NCBI RefSeq assembly: GCF_000155615.1
Contig: NZ_DS989915.1
Span: forward strand, 1,472,449 to 1,536,448
Reading direction: 5' to 3'
DNA: 64,000 nucleotides
Source of the DNA: Alcanivorax sp. DG881
Lineage (GTDB): Bacteria > Pseudomonadota > Gammaproteobacteria > Pseudomonadales > Alcanivoracaceae
In this document: positions 44,632 to 53,051 of the stretch, piece after piece
Layout of the letters: the number at the start of each line of letters is the position of its first letter
Numbering within the stretch: position 1 is the first letter of the stretch
The notes under the pieces: model-generated
Database searches by the model: none
The model's input: only the letters and a program-made list of their open reading frames with translations
Told to the model about the DNA's origin: nothing
Translations under genes and position numbers: made by a program

Positions 44632-45032
44632 GTGCGCTCCCCCGGTGTTAGCGTTTATCTACGTTGTTTTCAGATAGGTTCTTTTCAGGAAATCTACCAT
44701 AGCTTGTCGGCTTTGACTGTTGTGATTGTCACAGCCTGCCGGATACAAATTTACGACATCCGGTACTTGCTTTCGGCCCGGCGATCACGCGACTATCGAG
44801 AAAGCCGGATGATTCTGTCATTCGGCCCTCGTGCCGGCGGCCCGGTCAGGATGCCGCACCACAGGCGCCCCGCAAGGGGCGCGGTGGTGTGACTGGCGAT
44901 CGGGCCGTCCGGCACGCATTAATTACCCTCCCCCCTCTTCCGCTTCTTCTGCTTCACACTCGCAACTTTCCCGTTATGCTGGCCTCTAACCTGCACGTCG
45001 TAGCCCCTGTGCCCTATGGATGGAGTGAATAG
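44632..45032. other. Divergent intergenic region with a large hairpin
   Basis: This 401-bp gap separates the secreted-protein gene (minus) from the LEA14-like lipoprotein (plus). The only strong element is the 84-nt hairpin at 44831-44914. No gene is convincing here. Confidence 0.6.
44831..44914. ncRNA. Large imperfect hairpin, possible structured RNA or palindromic repeat
   Basis: The outer arms GTGCCGGCGGCCCG and CGGGCCGTCCGGCAC pair with one bulge. Inside come GTCA/TGAC, CACCAC/GTGGTG and GGCGCCCC/GGGGCGC around a GCAA loop. There is no T run, and both flanking genes start away from it, so it is not a simple terminator. Confidence 0.4.
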
Positions 45033-45494
45033 ATGAAAAAAGTGGTTTCCCTGTGGATGGCCATGGGCCTGCTGATACTGAGCGGCTGCCAGAGCCTGGC
45101 TGGCCTGGAGTCCCCGGAAGTCAGCGTATCCGGCATCAACCTGAACAGTTTCAACCTGTTCGAGCAGGAATGGGGGCTGACCCTGCGGGCCCGCAACCCC
45201 AACGACCGGGAGCTCACCCTCAACAGCCTGGATTACGAGATCTACGTCAACGGGGAGAAATTTGCCCGTGGACTGACCAACGAACGCATCACTCTGCCCG
45301 CCATGGGCGATGCCCAGGTCACCACCACCATTACCACCAGCCTGTTAAGCAGCCTGCAACAGCTGCAGAAAATCCAGCAGCGCAAGGACCAGCCATTGCA
45401 ATACCGGCTGGTCGGCAAGGCACGGGTAGCGGGTGTGCCGATTCCCCTTTCCTTCGACAAGGAAGGCGAAATGACACTGCCGGCGATGCCATAG
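45033..45494 (+). CDS. LEA14-like (WHy domain) lipoprotein
   Basis: A 153-residue lipoprotein with lipobox LSGC (Cys 19). The mature part is a single LEA-2/WHy domain: SPEVSVSGINLNSFNLFEQEWGLTLRARNPND carries the typical N-P-N motif, and ITTSLLSSLQQLQKIQQR the later helix. Such domains occur in stress-related or outer-membrane-associated proteins in bacteria; the role here is unknown. It probably stands alone, because the next gene converges on it. No SD of full strength is visible, but GGAG is 11 bp upstream of the ATG. Confidence 0.87.
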   Translation: MKKVVSLWMAMGLLILSGCQSLAGLESPEVSVSGINLNSFNLFEQEWGLTLRARNPNDRELTLNSLDYEIYVNGEKFARGLTNERITLPAMGDAQVTTTITTSLLSSLQQLQKIQQRKDQPLQYRLVGKARVAGVPIPLSFDKEGEMTLPAMP

Positions 45495-45541
45495 CGCTTG
45501 CCGCCCCAAGGAACACAGCCCGGGCATGGTCCGGCGGGTTA

Positions 45542-46552
45542 TCAGTGTTGTTCTCTCAGCTGATGCCGAAAGCGGCCGGGGCTCTGCCCGGTCCAGCGCC
45601 GGAAGGCGTGATTGAAATTGGCGATTTCGGAAAAGCCCAGCCGTTCGCTGATTTCGGCCAGGCTGAGAATGCCCAGTAATAACCACTGTTCCGCCAGCAT
45701 CCGCCGCACTTCATCCAGCAGGGCCCGGTAGCTGGTTCCTTCCGCCGCCAGCTGCCTGCGCAATGTCCGGCTGGTGATGGTCAGTTCTTCCGCCATGGCC
45801 TCCATATCCGGGAACCGCCCCGGCTGCTGCAACAACCGTCGGCGGACCCGCACCGCCACACTGCCCTTGCGGTAACGTTGCACCAATAACTGGTGGCACT
45901 GTTCCTCGCACAAGCGGGCCGTCACCGGGTTGGCCTGGGGCAGCGGCATATCCAGCAGGCCCAGCGCGAACCGTGCCTGGCTGCGGGGGCGATCAAATAC
46001 CGGCGTCAGTCCGAAAACCGCCTCGAACGGGGCAATCGAGCGCGGCGGCAACCGCACTTCCAGTGAAGACAGCGGAATGCGCCCGGCAAACAGCTCCTCC
46101 TGGATCATCATCACCGCACTGGCATCCCGGGCCAGCAGATACTCACGCACCTCTTCGGGCACACGGCTATCATCCAGGATCAAGATGGCGTCATCGCCCT
46201 GCTCCTGCAGGGAAATATCCAGAAACGCGAAGGTCAGATCCAGGTAACGCAACCCCAGCTCAACCGCCTGACGAAAGGTGGGACTGCTCAGCAGCGCAAA
46301 CCCCCAGACTCCATAGCTGCTCAGGTGGTAGCGCTGCCCCATGGCCAGGCCCAGCTCTGCCTCGTTGCCCAGTTCCCGGCACATGTTGCGCACCACGGTG
46401 AGCTCCTGCTCCGCATCAATGGTGCAATCAGCCTGGCCCAGCATGTCCGGATGAATGCCGGAACCCTGCAGACACGCCGCGACCGGCAGCCCCCGCTCTT
46501 CGGCAAAGGCCACCTGCATTCGCACGCTGGTAATGGCTCGCTGTACTGTCAC
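45542..46552 (-). CDS. AraC-family regulator (arabinose-binding type N-terminus)
   Basis: A 336-residue regulator. The N-terminal 200 residues match the Arabinose_bd domain of the OruR/VirS type (LGLAMGQRYHLSSYGVWGFALLSSPTFRQA). The C-terminal about 100 residues hold two helix-turn-helix motifs, the second with SLAEISERLGFSEIANFNHAFRRWTGQSPGRFR, the AraC signature. It is divergent from the monooxygenase operon, with 103 bp between starts and a CATAAAC/GTTTATG inverted repeat in that space. Regulators of this type usually activate the divergent operon when a hydrophobic effector is present; VirS controls the mymA operon in mycobacteria. Confidence 0.93.
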   Translation of the reverse strand: MTVQRAITSVRMQVAFAEERGLPVAACLQGSGIHPDMLGQADCTIDAEQELTVVRNMCRELGNEAELGLAMGQRYHLSSYGVWGFALLSSPTFRQAVELGLRYLDLTFAFLDISLQEQGDDAILILDDSRVPEEVREYLLARDASAVMMIQEELFAGRIPLSSLEVRLPPRSIAPFEAVFGLTPVFDRPRSQARFALGLLDMPLPQANPVTARLCEEQCHQLLVQRYRKGSVAVRVRRRLLQQPGRFPDMEAMAEELTITSRTLRRQLAAEGTSYRALLDEVRRMLAEQWLLLGILSLAEISERLGFSEIANFNHAFRRWTGQSPGRFRHQLREQH

Positions 46553-46592
46553 TGGCGATGTCCGAATTCCACAATTTTCTGTCCCAGAATGC

Positions 46593-46611
46593 CATAAACA
46601 AGGCGTTTATG
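46593..46611. promoter_or_regulatory. Inverted repeat, candidate operator
   Basis: CATAAAC-AAGGC-GTTTATG lies midway between the AraC-type gene and the monooxygenase operon. Seven-base perfect arms with a five-base spacer fit a regulator-binding site. Confidence 0.5.
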
Positions 46612-46655
46612 TATCGCTAGAGTGGAACCTAACGTTATTAACCGGATTGTTTCCC

Positions 46656-48116
46656 ATGCAAGCAACGCACAACGTAGTCATTATTGGCGCCGGCTTCGGC
46701 GGACTGGGCATGGCCATTCGCCTGAAAGCCCAGGGGCAAGACGACCTGCTGCTGATCGAAAAAGGACACGATGTGGGCGGCTGCTGGCGCGATAACACCT
46801 ATCCCGGTGCCGCCTGTGATGTGCCCTCACACCTGTATTCATTTTCCTTTGAACGGCATTACCCGTGGAGTCGCCGCTTCGCGCCGCAGAAAGAAATCTT
46901 TGCCTACCAGCAATACTGCGCACGCAAGTACGACCTGTATCGCCACATTCGTTTCAACACTGAAGTGGCGGAAGCCCGCTTTCTGGATGACGCCGGCCTG
47001 TGGGAAATCACCCTGACCAACGGCGAGGTGATCACCTGTCGCGCCCTGATCACCGCCACCGGCCAACTCAACCAACCGGCCTACCCGCCGCTTGCCGGCA
47101 TCGAGGACTTTCAGGGGCCACACTTCCACAGCGCCCGCTGGAATCACGATGAAGACCTCACCGGCAAAACCGTGGCCGTGGTGGGCACCGGTGCCAGCGC
47201 CATTCAGTTTGTGCCGGAAGTGGCCAAGGTGGCCGGCAAGGTCAAACTGTTCCAACGCTCCGCCGCCCATGTGATTGCCAAACCCGATCGTGCCTACAAG
47301 AAAGCCGAACACTGGGTATTAAAGAAACTGCCACTGACCCAGACGCTGGATCGCATGCGCATCTATGCGGCCAATGAATCCCGGGTACTGGGCTTTACCT
47401 CCTTCCAGAAAGCCATGGCGGTTTACGAGTGGCTATTCGCCCGGCACCTGAAAAAGCAGATTAGCGATCCCGCTCTGCGTGAGAAGCTGACCCCGGACTA
47501 CCCCATGGGCTGCAAACGCATCCTGATGTCCAATGACTACTATCCGGCACTGGCCCAGGCCAATACCGAAGTGATCAACTACGGCATCGATGCGGTAGAC
47601 AAGCAAGGGCTCACCGACAGCAGCGGCACCCACCATAAAGTGGATGTCATCATCTACGGCACCGGCTTCAAGGCCACCGATTTCCTGACCCCGATGACCA
47701 TCACCGGCCGCGATGGCGTGGACCTGAATACCGCCTGGCAGGACGGCGCGGAAGCCTACCTGGGCATCACCGTGCGCGGCTTCCCCAACCTGTTCATGCT
47801 CTATGGCCCCAACACCAACCTGGGCCATAACTCGATTATCTACATGCTGGAAAGCCAGATTCATTACGTGCAGCAATGCCTGGCCGAAATGGACGAGCAA
47901 AAACTGCATTCTCTGGAAGTACGCGAAAGCGTGCAGGCGCGTTTCAACGATAACGTGCAGCGTAAAATCAGCGACACCGTGTGGGACAAGGGTTGCCACA
48001 GCTGGTACAAGACCGAAAGTGGCAAGAACACCAACAACTGGCCCGGGTTCACCTTTGACTACCGCCGCCAGACCCAGCACCTGGAACTCAGCGACTACGA
48101 GTACAAAGCCCTATGA
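46656..48116 (+). CDS. Baeyer-Villiger-type flavin monooxygenase (MymA/EthA/AlmA-like)
   Basis: A 486-residue FAD- and NADPH-dependent enzyme. It has the FAD-binding motif GAGFGGLG near the start, the Baeyer-Villiger fingerprint F-x-G-x-x-x-H-x-x-x-W (FQGPHFHSARW) and the NADPH-binding GTGASAIQ. The family inserts oxygen next to ketones or oxidises sulphides and amines; AlmA-type members are linked to long-chain alkane use in Alcanivorax and Acinetobacter. The ATG at 46656 directly precedes the flavin motif. The stop overlaps the next gene by 4 bp. Substrate is unknown; the esterase and dehydrogenase downstream fit a ketone-to-ester-to-alcohol pathway. Confidence 0.9.
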   Translation: MQATHNVVIIGAGFGGLGMAIRLKAQGQDDLLLIEKGHDVGGCWRDNTYPGAACDVPSHLYSFSFERHYPWSRRFAPQKEIFAYQQYCARKYDLYRHIRFNTEVAEARFLDDAGLWEITLTNGEVITCRALITATGQLNQPAYPPLAGIEDFQGPHFHSARWNHDEDLTGKTVAVVGTGASAIQFVPEVAKVAGKVKLFQRSAAHVIAKPDRAYKKAEHWVLKKLPLTQTLDRMRIYAANESRVLGFTSFQKAMAVYEWLFARHLKKQISDPALREKLTPDYPMGCKRILMSNDYYPALAQANTEVINYGIDAVDKQGLTDSSGTHHKVDVIIYGTGFKATDFLTPMTITGRDGVDLNTAWQDGAEAYLGITVRGFPNLFMLYGPNTNLGHNSIIYMLESQIHYVQQCLAEMDEQKLHSLEVRESVQARFNDNVQRKISDTVWDKGCHSWYKTESGKNTNNWPGFTFDYRRQTQHLELSDYEYKAL

Positions 48117-49063
48117 GTCTGTTTGTTGATCGCATCAGCCGCAGCCAGTCCACCGTTCAGCAGTTGCTGGCTGGCGCCCTGCGCCAGTCCCTGGCCCTGC
48201 TGTTCAAACCCGTCGCCAACCCCCGTTTCAGCTTTGCCGCGCAACGGCGCTGGCTGGACATCATGGCCTACAGCACTCTCAAGGCCGGCAGCATCGGCAG
48301 CCATGACAAAGCCATTGCCAATGTGCCCTGCCGCCACTACCAGCCACTGCATGCGCAAAGCACCGTGCTCTACCTGCATGGCGGCGGCTACGTGGCCGGC
48401 AGCCCGGACAGCCACAAGGCAATCACCTCGCACCTGGCCAAGTTTGCCAATGCCCACGTGGTGGTGCCGGATTACCGGCTCGCCCCGGAGCACCCCTGCC
48501 CTGCGGCCATCGAAGATGCGGTGGCGGTTTATCAGGCCCTGCTGGACGACGGCGTCAGCCCCGCATCGCTGACGCTGATGGGAGACTCCGCCGGAGGCGG
48601 CCTGGCCCTGGCCACACTGCAAGCCCTTAAAGCGGCCGGCACGCCGCTACCCAGTGCGACCATCCTGTTTTCCCCCTGGGTCGACCTGACACTGGGGCAA
48701 CTCTTCGACACCGACCGGGACATCATGCTCAGCCATGCCTGGCTGGACAGCGCGGCCAGAGCCTACGCCGGTGATGACACCCGCAACGCACAATGCTCCC
48801 CCCTGTTCGGCGATTTAACGGGCCTGCCTCCGATTCTGATCCAGGCCGGCGGCGATGAAATTCTGCTCAATGACAGCCATCGCCTGTGCACCGCACTGAA
48901 CGAAGCCGGCACCCCGACACGGCTACAGATTCACCCCCAGCGCTGGCACGACTTCCAATTGCATGCCGGGGTACTGGCGGATTCGGATCAGGCCCTGATG
49001 ACCTGTGCCCGCTTTATCCACCAACACGCGGTCCCTCAACACGAGAAAGGTGGCAACCCATGA
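48113..49063 (+). CDS. Alpha/beta hydrolase, hormone-sensitive lipase family (LipR-like)
   Basis: A 316-residue esterase. It has the oxyanion HGGG motif (YLHGGGYVAGSPDSHK), nucleophile GDSAGGG, acid DEILLND and catalytic His (RWHDFQ). This is the hormone-sensitive lipase family. Overlaps of 4 bp with both neighbours couple its translation to the monooxygenase and the SDR. Hydrolysis of an ester made by the monooxygenase is a plausible role, as proposed for similar clusters; the substrate is unproven. Confidence 0.92.
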   Translation: MSLFVDRISRSQSTVQQLLAGALRQSLALLFKPVANPRFSFAAQRRWLDIMAYSTLKAGSIGSHDKAIANVPCRHYQPLHAQSTVLYLHGGGYVAGSPDSHKAITSHLAKFANAHVVVPDYRLAPEHPCPAAIEDAVAVYQALLDDGVSPASLTLMGDSAGGGLALATLQALKAAGTPLPSATILFSPWVDLTLGQLFDTDRDIMLSHAWLDSAARAYAGDDTRNAQCSPLFGDLTGLPPILIQAGGDEILLNDSHRLCTALNEAGTPTRLQIHPQRWHDFQLHAGVLADSDQALMTCARFIHQHAVPQHEKGGNP

Positions 49064-49818
49064 AACGCATTCTGATTACCGGCGCCGCCAGCGGCATCGG
49101 GCTGGCCACTGCCACGCTGTTTCATAACAAAGGCTGGCAGGTGGGCCTCACCGACATCAATGAAACCGCCCTCGCCAGGCTGGCAAAAACGCTGGGTGGC
49201 AGTTGGTATCAACGGCTGGACGTCACCGATGCTGACGCCTGCCAGCAGGCCTGCGAGGCCTTTGCCCAGGGCAAGGGTTTCGACGTACTGTTCAACTGTG
49301 CCGGCATCCTGCGCATGGGACACTTCGAAGATATCAGCGCCGCCCAACACAAGCAGATCATCGATATCAATGTCACCGGGTTGATCAACATGACCCTGGC
49401 GGCACAATCGCATCTGCAACTGAGCACCGAGCCCGCCGTCATCAACATGAGCTCAGCGTCTGCGCTCTACGGGGTGCCGCACCTGGCCTCTTATTCCGCC
49501 AGCAAGTTTGCCGTGCGCGCGCTCACCGAAGCACTCAATATCGAGTGGGCCCGCCAGGGCATTCGGGTAGTGGATATCATGCCGCCGTTTGTGAAAACGC
49601 CGATGCTGGATGACGCTGAATTCCGCGCCCCGGTGGTGGACCGTTTGGGGGTCAATCTGACCGCCGACGACATTGCAGCCAAAGCCTGGCAGGCCGCCAA
49701 TGAAAACGTCGCGGTGCATAATCCGGTCGGCGGGGTGTTCAAATTCATCAAGTTGATGGACAAGGTATTACCCAGCGCCTCCACCAGGATGACCATGACA
49801 TTTCTCAGCCGGGAATAG
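49060..49818 (+). CDS. Short-chain dehydrogenase (SadH-like)
   Basis: A 252-residue SDR. It carries the TGAASGIG nucleotide-binding motif, FNCAG, the Ser of SSASALYG and the catalytic Y-S-A-S-K. It would interconvert an alcohol and a ketone or aldehyde with NAD(P). The ATG at 49060 overlaps the lipase stop by 4 bp. Order and strand match mycobacterial mymA-lipR-sadH. A ribosome site GAAAGGTGG lies just upstream within the lipase gene. Confidence 0.9.
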   Translation: MKRILITGAASGIGLATATLFHNKGWQVGLTDINETALARLAKTLGGSWYQRLDVTDADACQQACEAFAQGKGFDVLFNCAGILRMGHFEDISAAQHKQIIDINVTGLINMTLAAQSHLQLSTEPAVINMSSASALYGVPHLASYSASKFAVRALTEALNIEWARQGIRVVDIMPPFVKTPMLDDAEFRAPVVDRLGVNLTADDIAAKAWQAANENVAVHNPVGGVFKFIKLMDKVLPSASTRMTMTFLSRE

Positions 49819-49824
49819 TCCGCG

Positions 49825-50271
49825 TCAGGGTTTCTCCGGCGGCCGGGGAAAACGGATTTTGACCTTGCGGCGGCCCCATTCACGGGCCGCCTGCACATCC
49901 TCCCCCATATAGATATCAATCTTGCGTTTCCAGCGCCGGTGCATCTTGTCCTTCACCACCCAGACACCCGGCAAGCCCTCCACGGTAACCTCGGTATTGT
50001 GGGTCAGCCCCAGCCGGATCAGGTCGCGGGACACTGCGATGGCCTGCATTCCCGGCACCAGACGATCACCCCAGGCGGCGAGCGCATGGTCGCTGCCCGC
50101 CCCCTGCCCGTGCAGTGAGTTGTAAGCCGAAGCCGTCACCGTCAGTTCCATCATCGGCACCGCCGGGGCTTTTTCCGCCTCACAACGGGACACCAGCCCG
50201 GTCGTCCCCACCAGCACCAGGGAAAAAACCGCCGCATTCACTCGCCGTTGCAACGACACTGCTACGCTCAT
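49825..50271 (-). CDS. 3D-domain (MltA/RlpA-type double-psi barrel) protein
   Basis: A 148-residue exported protein with an N-terminal hydrophobic segment (AAVFSLVLVGTTGLV). The 3D domain follows: MELTVTASAYNS, GSDHALAAWGDRLVPGM, then the characteristic Asp residues in VVKDKM and KIDIYMG. The domain is shared with the lytic transglycosylase MltA and may bind or cleave peptidoglycan. Its start is only 3 bp from the divergent hydrolase start; a longer form is possible. The C-terminus is basic and Pro-rich (KVKIRFPRPPEKP). Confidence 0.8.
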   Translation of the reverse strand: MSVAVSLQRRVNAAVFSLVLVGTTGLVSRCEAEKAPAVPMMELTVTASAYNSLHGQGAGSDHALAAWGDRLVPGMQAIAVSRDLIRLGLTHNTEVTVEGLPGVWVVKDKMHRRWKRKIDIYMGEDVQAAREWGRRKVKIRFPRPPEKP

Positions 50272-50274
50272 GGC

Positions 50275-51237
50275 ATGACTCTCCGTACGTTGCGCTTTTC
50301 TCTTATTCTTTTTACCGGGGTGCTGATGGCCGCATGCAGCCTTTTTTCCGGCAAACAATCAGACACCACCAGTATACCTGAGCCTCTCACCCAGACTGTG
50401 CGGGAGTGGGCGCCTGATGACACCCCACGGGGCGTCATCCTGGGCTTGCACAGTTTCGGGGATTTCGGCGCCGCGTTTGAACAGCTGGGTCCCTGGTTCG
50501 CCGAGGCCGGCTATGTGTTTGTGGCCTACGATCAGGCCGGCTTTGGCGACCGGCTGGAGCAAGGCCGCTGGGCCGGTGAGAAGCAACTGGTCGATGAAGC
50601 GGTGACGCAGATCCGGCGCCTGCACCAGACCCATGCCGCGCCCCTGTTTGTGCTCGGCGAAAGCCTGGGTGGCGCCGTGGCCATACTGGCCGCCCAGCAG
50701 GAACCGGACAAGGTCGCCGGATTGATGCTGGCCGGGCCTGCGGTGCGCGAAGGGATTCGCTTTCGTTATGGCTGGAACGCCGCCATCGCCACCGCCGCCA
50801 CCCTGGCCCCCGGCTACCGCCTCACCGTTGAACGCAACGCCGATGATCCCACCCTCGCCCCAACCAGCGCTCAACGCCTGGCCGAGGATCCGCGCGTTAT
50901 GCGTGAGGTTCGGATGGACGCCTACTGGGGGCTGATCAAGCTGGCGGACAGCGCCAGCGATTCGGCCAACAACCTGAACACCCCTACCCTGCTGCTGTAC
51001 GGAGGCAAGGACCATTCCGTGCCGGAAGCAGGCATTCGCCACCTGCGGGCACATTTATCCGCCAACGACCGGGGGGAATACCGTTTCTATCCGAATGCGC
51101 CGCACCTGTTACTGCAAAGCCGGCAGTGGCAGCAGGTCAGCCAGGACATTTCCCAGTGGCTTGCCATGACCCAACTGCCGCAGAAAAACGCAGAAAATGG
51201 CCCCACCGGCCCCACTCCCACCTGTGAGGCCTGTTAA
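50275..51237 (+). CDS. Alpha/beta hydrolase lipoprotein (monoacylglycerol-lipase type)
   Basis: A 320-residue lipoprotein (lipobox LMAAC, with MTLRTLRFSLILFTGVLM before it). It is an alpha/beta hydrolase with nucleophile GESLGG, acid-region LLYGGKDHSVPE and catalytic His NAPHLLL. It resembles serine aminopeptidase S33/monoacylglycerol lipases. A lipid anchor on such an enzyme suggests action in the periplasm or on the outer membrane. A frame nine codons longer exists but would spoil the lipoprotein signal. Its start is 3 bp from the divergent 3D-domain gene, so its promoter must lie inside that gene. Confidence 0.88.
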   Translation: MTLRTLRFSLILFTGVLMAACSLFSGKQSDTTSIPEPLTQTVREWAPDDTPRGVILGLHSFGDFGAAFEQLGPWFAEAGYVFVAYDQAGFGDRLEQGRWAGEKQLVDEAVTQIRRLHQTHAAPLFVLGESLGGAVAILAAQQEPDKVAGLMLAGPAVREGIRFRYGWNAAIATAATLAPGYRLTVERNADDPTLAPTSAQRLAEDPRVMREVRMDAYWGLIKLADSASDSANNLNTPTLLLYGGKDHSVPEAGIRHLRAHLSANDRGEYRFYPNAPHLLLQSRQWQQVSQDISQWLAMTQLPQKNAENGPTGPTPTCEAC

Positions 51238-51277
51238 GCTGACCACACACCAACTGGGAAGCGGGGCAAGGACCATC

Positions 51278-52111
51278 ATGAGCAAACGCGTACTGATCAC
51301 CGGCGGCAATTCCGGCATTGGTTTCTGCACGGCAGAGCAACTGGCCGGCCGCGGCGCGGAGGTTATCCTCGCCTGCCGCGACCAGACCAAGGGGCAGGCC
51401 GCCGTCGCCAAAATCAAGAACGCCCACCCACAGGCAAAAGTGCGCCTGTTTGCCCTGGATCTGGCAGACCTTGAACAGGTACGCGATTGCGCCGCTGAGC
51501 TCTATCAGGAACTGGGCCACATTGATGTGCTGATCAACAACGCCGGCGTGGTGCCCACCCAGCAGGAGTTCACCAAAGACGGTTACGAAATGCAGTTCGG
51601 GGTAAATTACCTGGCCCCGGTGCTGTTCACGCACCTGATGCTGCCCCTGCTACAGAAAGGCACCCAGCCCCGGATTCTGCACCTGGCTTCGGTGGCTCAC
51701 TGGCTGGGCCGTATCAACAAGAAGACCTGGAAAGGTCGCAAGCCCTACCTGGTCATGGACGCCTACGGTCAGTCCAAGCTCGCCAATATTCTGTTCAGCA
51801 ACGTACTGGCCGACCGCCTGAAAGACACCGGCATCACCAGTAATGCCCTGCATCCCGGCGGCGTGGACACACCGATTTTCCGTCATGTGCCCAGCGCCGT
51901 CATGGCACTGATTCGCCCCACGCTCACCACCCCGGAAAAAGCCGCATCGCTTCCCGTGAGCCTGGCACTGGACGAACAGTATGCGCAGATCAGCGGAGAG
52001 TATTTCGCCAACCACAAACCGGCCCTGCGCTCCCCCCGGGCCCGCAACAGCAACCTGGCCGATGAGCTGTATTACGACACCATGGCTGAATTGAATATGC
52101 CCGCATTGTGA
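51278..52111 (+). CDS. Short-chain dehydrogenase, retinol-dehydrogenase-like
   Basis: A 277-residue SDR with TGGNSGIG, NNAG and the catalytic Y-G-Q-S-K. The pattern with ILHLASVAHWLG and NALHPGGVDTPIF resembles retinol or protochlorophyllide-type SDRs. The ATG at 51278 follows AAGGA and aligns with family starts. Substrate is unknown. It follows the hydrolase gene by 40 bp on the same strand, so they may form an operon. Confidence 0.9.
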   Translation: MSKRVLITGGNSGIGFCTAEQLAGRGAEVILACRDQTKGQAAVAKIKNAHPQAKVRLFALDLADLEQVRDCAAELYQELGHIDVLINNAGVVPTQQEFTKDGYEMQFGVNYLAPVLFTHLMLPLLQKGTQPRILHLASVAHWLGRINKKTWKGRKPYLVMDAYGQSKLANILFSNVLADRLKDTGITSNALHPGGVDTPIFRHVPSAVMALIRPTLTTPEKAASLPVSLALDEQYAQISGEYFANHKPALRSPRARNSNLADELYYDTMAELNMPAL

Positions 52112-52469
52112 GCAAAAAAAGTTCTTCACGGGTCAGCGAGAATGTCAGCTTTACCGTCGTTTTCCTGGCTTATCGCGTATAACTCACACTTTGCAGGACG
52201 CTCGACGCCGAATGCCTGACGCAAAACACCCACTCTGAGAGGCAGTCGCTATTCCGGCATCTCTTTTGAGAAATACTCCAGCGACAATCAGGTAACACCT
52301 GTTGACGAAAAGAGTAGAGGGATCAAGGCTTCAGGGGTTTGACTGAAAGCGTCAGCCGTCGGGCATCCGGCGTCCAGCGGTTGCCAAGGCAGGATCACAG
52401 AAAAAGTCCCGACATCAGCTCAATCACTCCATTGCGCGATCAAACCCCAAAACGGCAACCGACAACCCG
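52112..52469. other. Intergenic region with dispersed repeat copy
   Basis: This 358-bp gap between convergent genes holds the second copy of repeat family 2 (52167-52251). The remainder shows no gene, terminator or other repeat that I can support. Confidence 0.6.
52167..52251 (+). repeat. Dispersed repeat family 2, copy B
   Basis: It carries the same ordered blocks as 19070-19145: GGCTTATCGCG, CACTTTGC, ACGC, GCCTGACG, AAAAC and CTGAGAGGC. The insertion between ACGC and GCCTGACG is 6 bp longer here. Confidence 0.6.
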
Positions 52470-53051
52470 TCACTCCAGTGCGGCCTCCCTGACCGCCGCT
52501 TGTAGCTCGGGATAGAACGCCAGGAACCCGGCCTCCAGGGCTTGGTAGCGCGGCTCAATTTCCTGGATGATGCCGGCAAAGTCATTGGCAAAGCGGATAC
52601 GCCCGGCGATCACATCCAGCGCCTGTCCAACCCGCTCCAACTCCCCGTATTGGTTAAGCAGATCATGCTCAATCAGACGCTCCACCCGCTCACGCATGGG
52701 GAGATGCATCAACGGCAGGCCCGCTTGCAGATGTTGGTAATGGCGGATAATGGCTGCGTCCCGGTCATGTCCGTAGAAGGTGGCCCAGTGCTGCCACAGA
52801 AAATGATCGAACAACACGTCCAGCGCCACTCCGGCAAAACGGCGCCGGCGGGCCGAAAACCCACGGCGTTGCGCCATGACCCAGGGGTGGTGGTCGGTGA
52901 ACCGGTCCACCAGGCGATGATTATCCAATCCCCGGCGCAGCGGCTCACTCAGCTCACTGACCACCGCACCGCGCATAAAATCCCCCAGCACGTTGCCCAC
53001 CTTGGAGGGCACCGACGGTTGCGCCAAGGTCAGATGGGCCAGGTAATTCAC
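52470..53051 (-). CDS. acpH: Acyl-carrier-protein phosphodiesterase
   Basis: A 193-residue enzyme that removes phosphopantetheine from holo-ACP. Features are NYLAHLTLA at the start, NVLGDFMRGAVV, the D-x-F-T-D-H-H-P segment, LDVLFDHFLWQHW and the closing ALEAGFLAFYPEL. The GTG at 53051 was chosen as start because VNYLAHL aligns with the family start MNFLAHL. That GTG overlaps the stop of the upstream GNAT gene (GTGA). Confidence 0.88.
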   Translation of the reverse strand: MNYLAHLTLAQPSVPSKVGNVLGDFMRGAVVSELSEPLRRGLDNHRLVDRFTDHHPWVMAQRRGFSARRRRFAGVALDVLFDHFLWQHWATFYGHDRDAAIIRHYQHLQAGLPLMHLPMRERVERLIEHDLLNQYGELERVGQALDVIAGRIRFANDFAGIIQEIEPRYQALEAGFLAFYPELQAAVREAALE

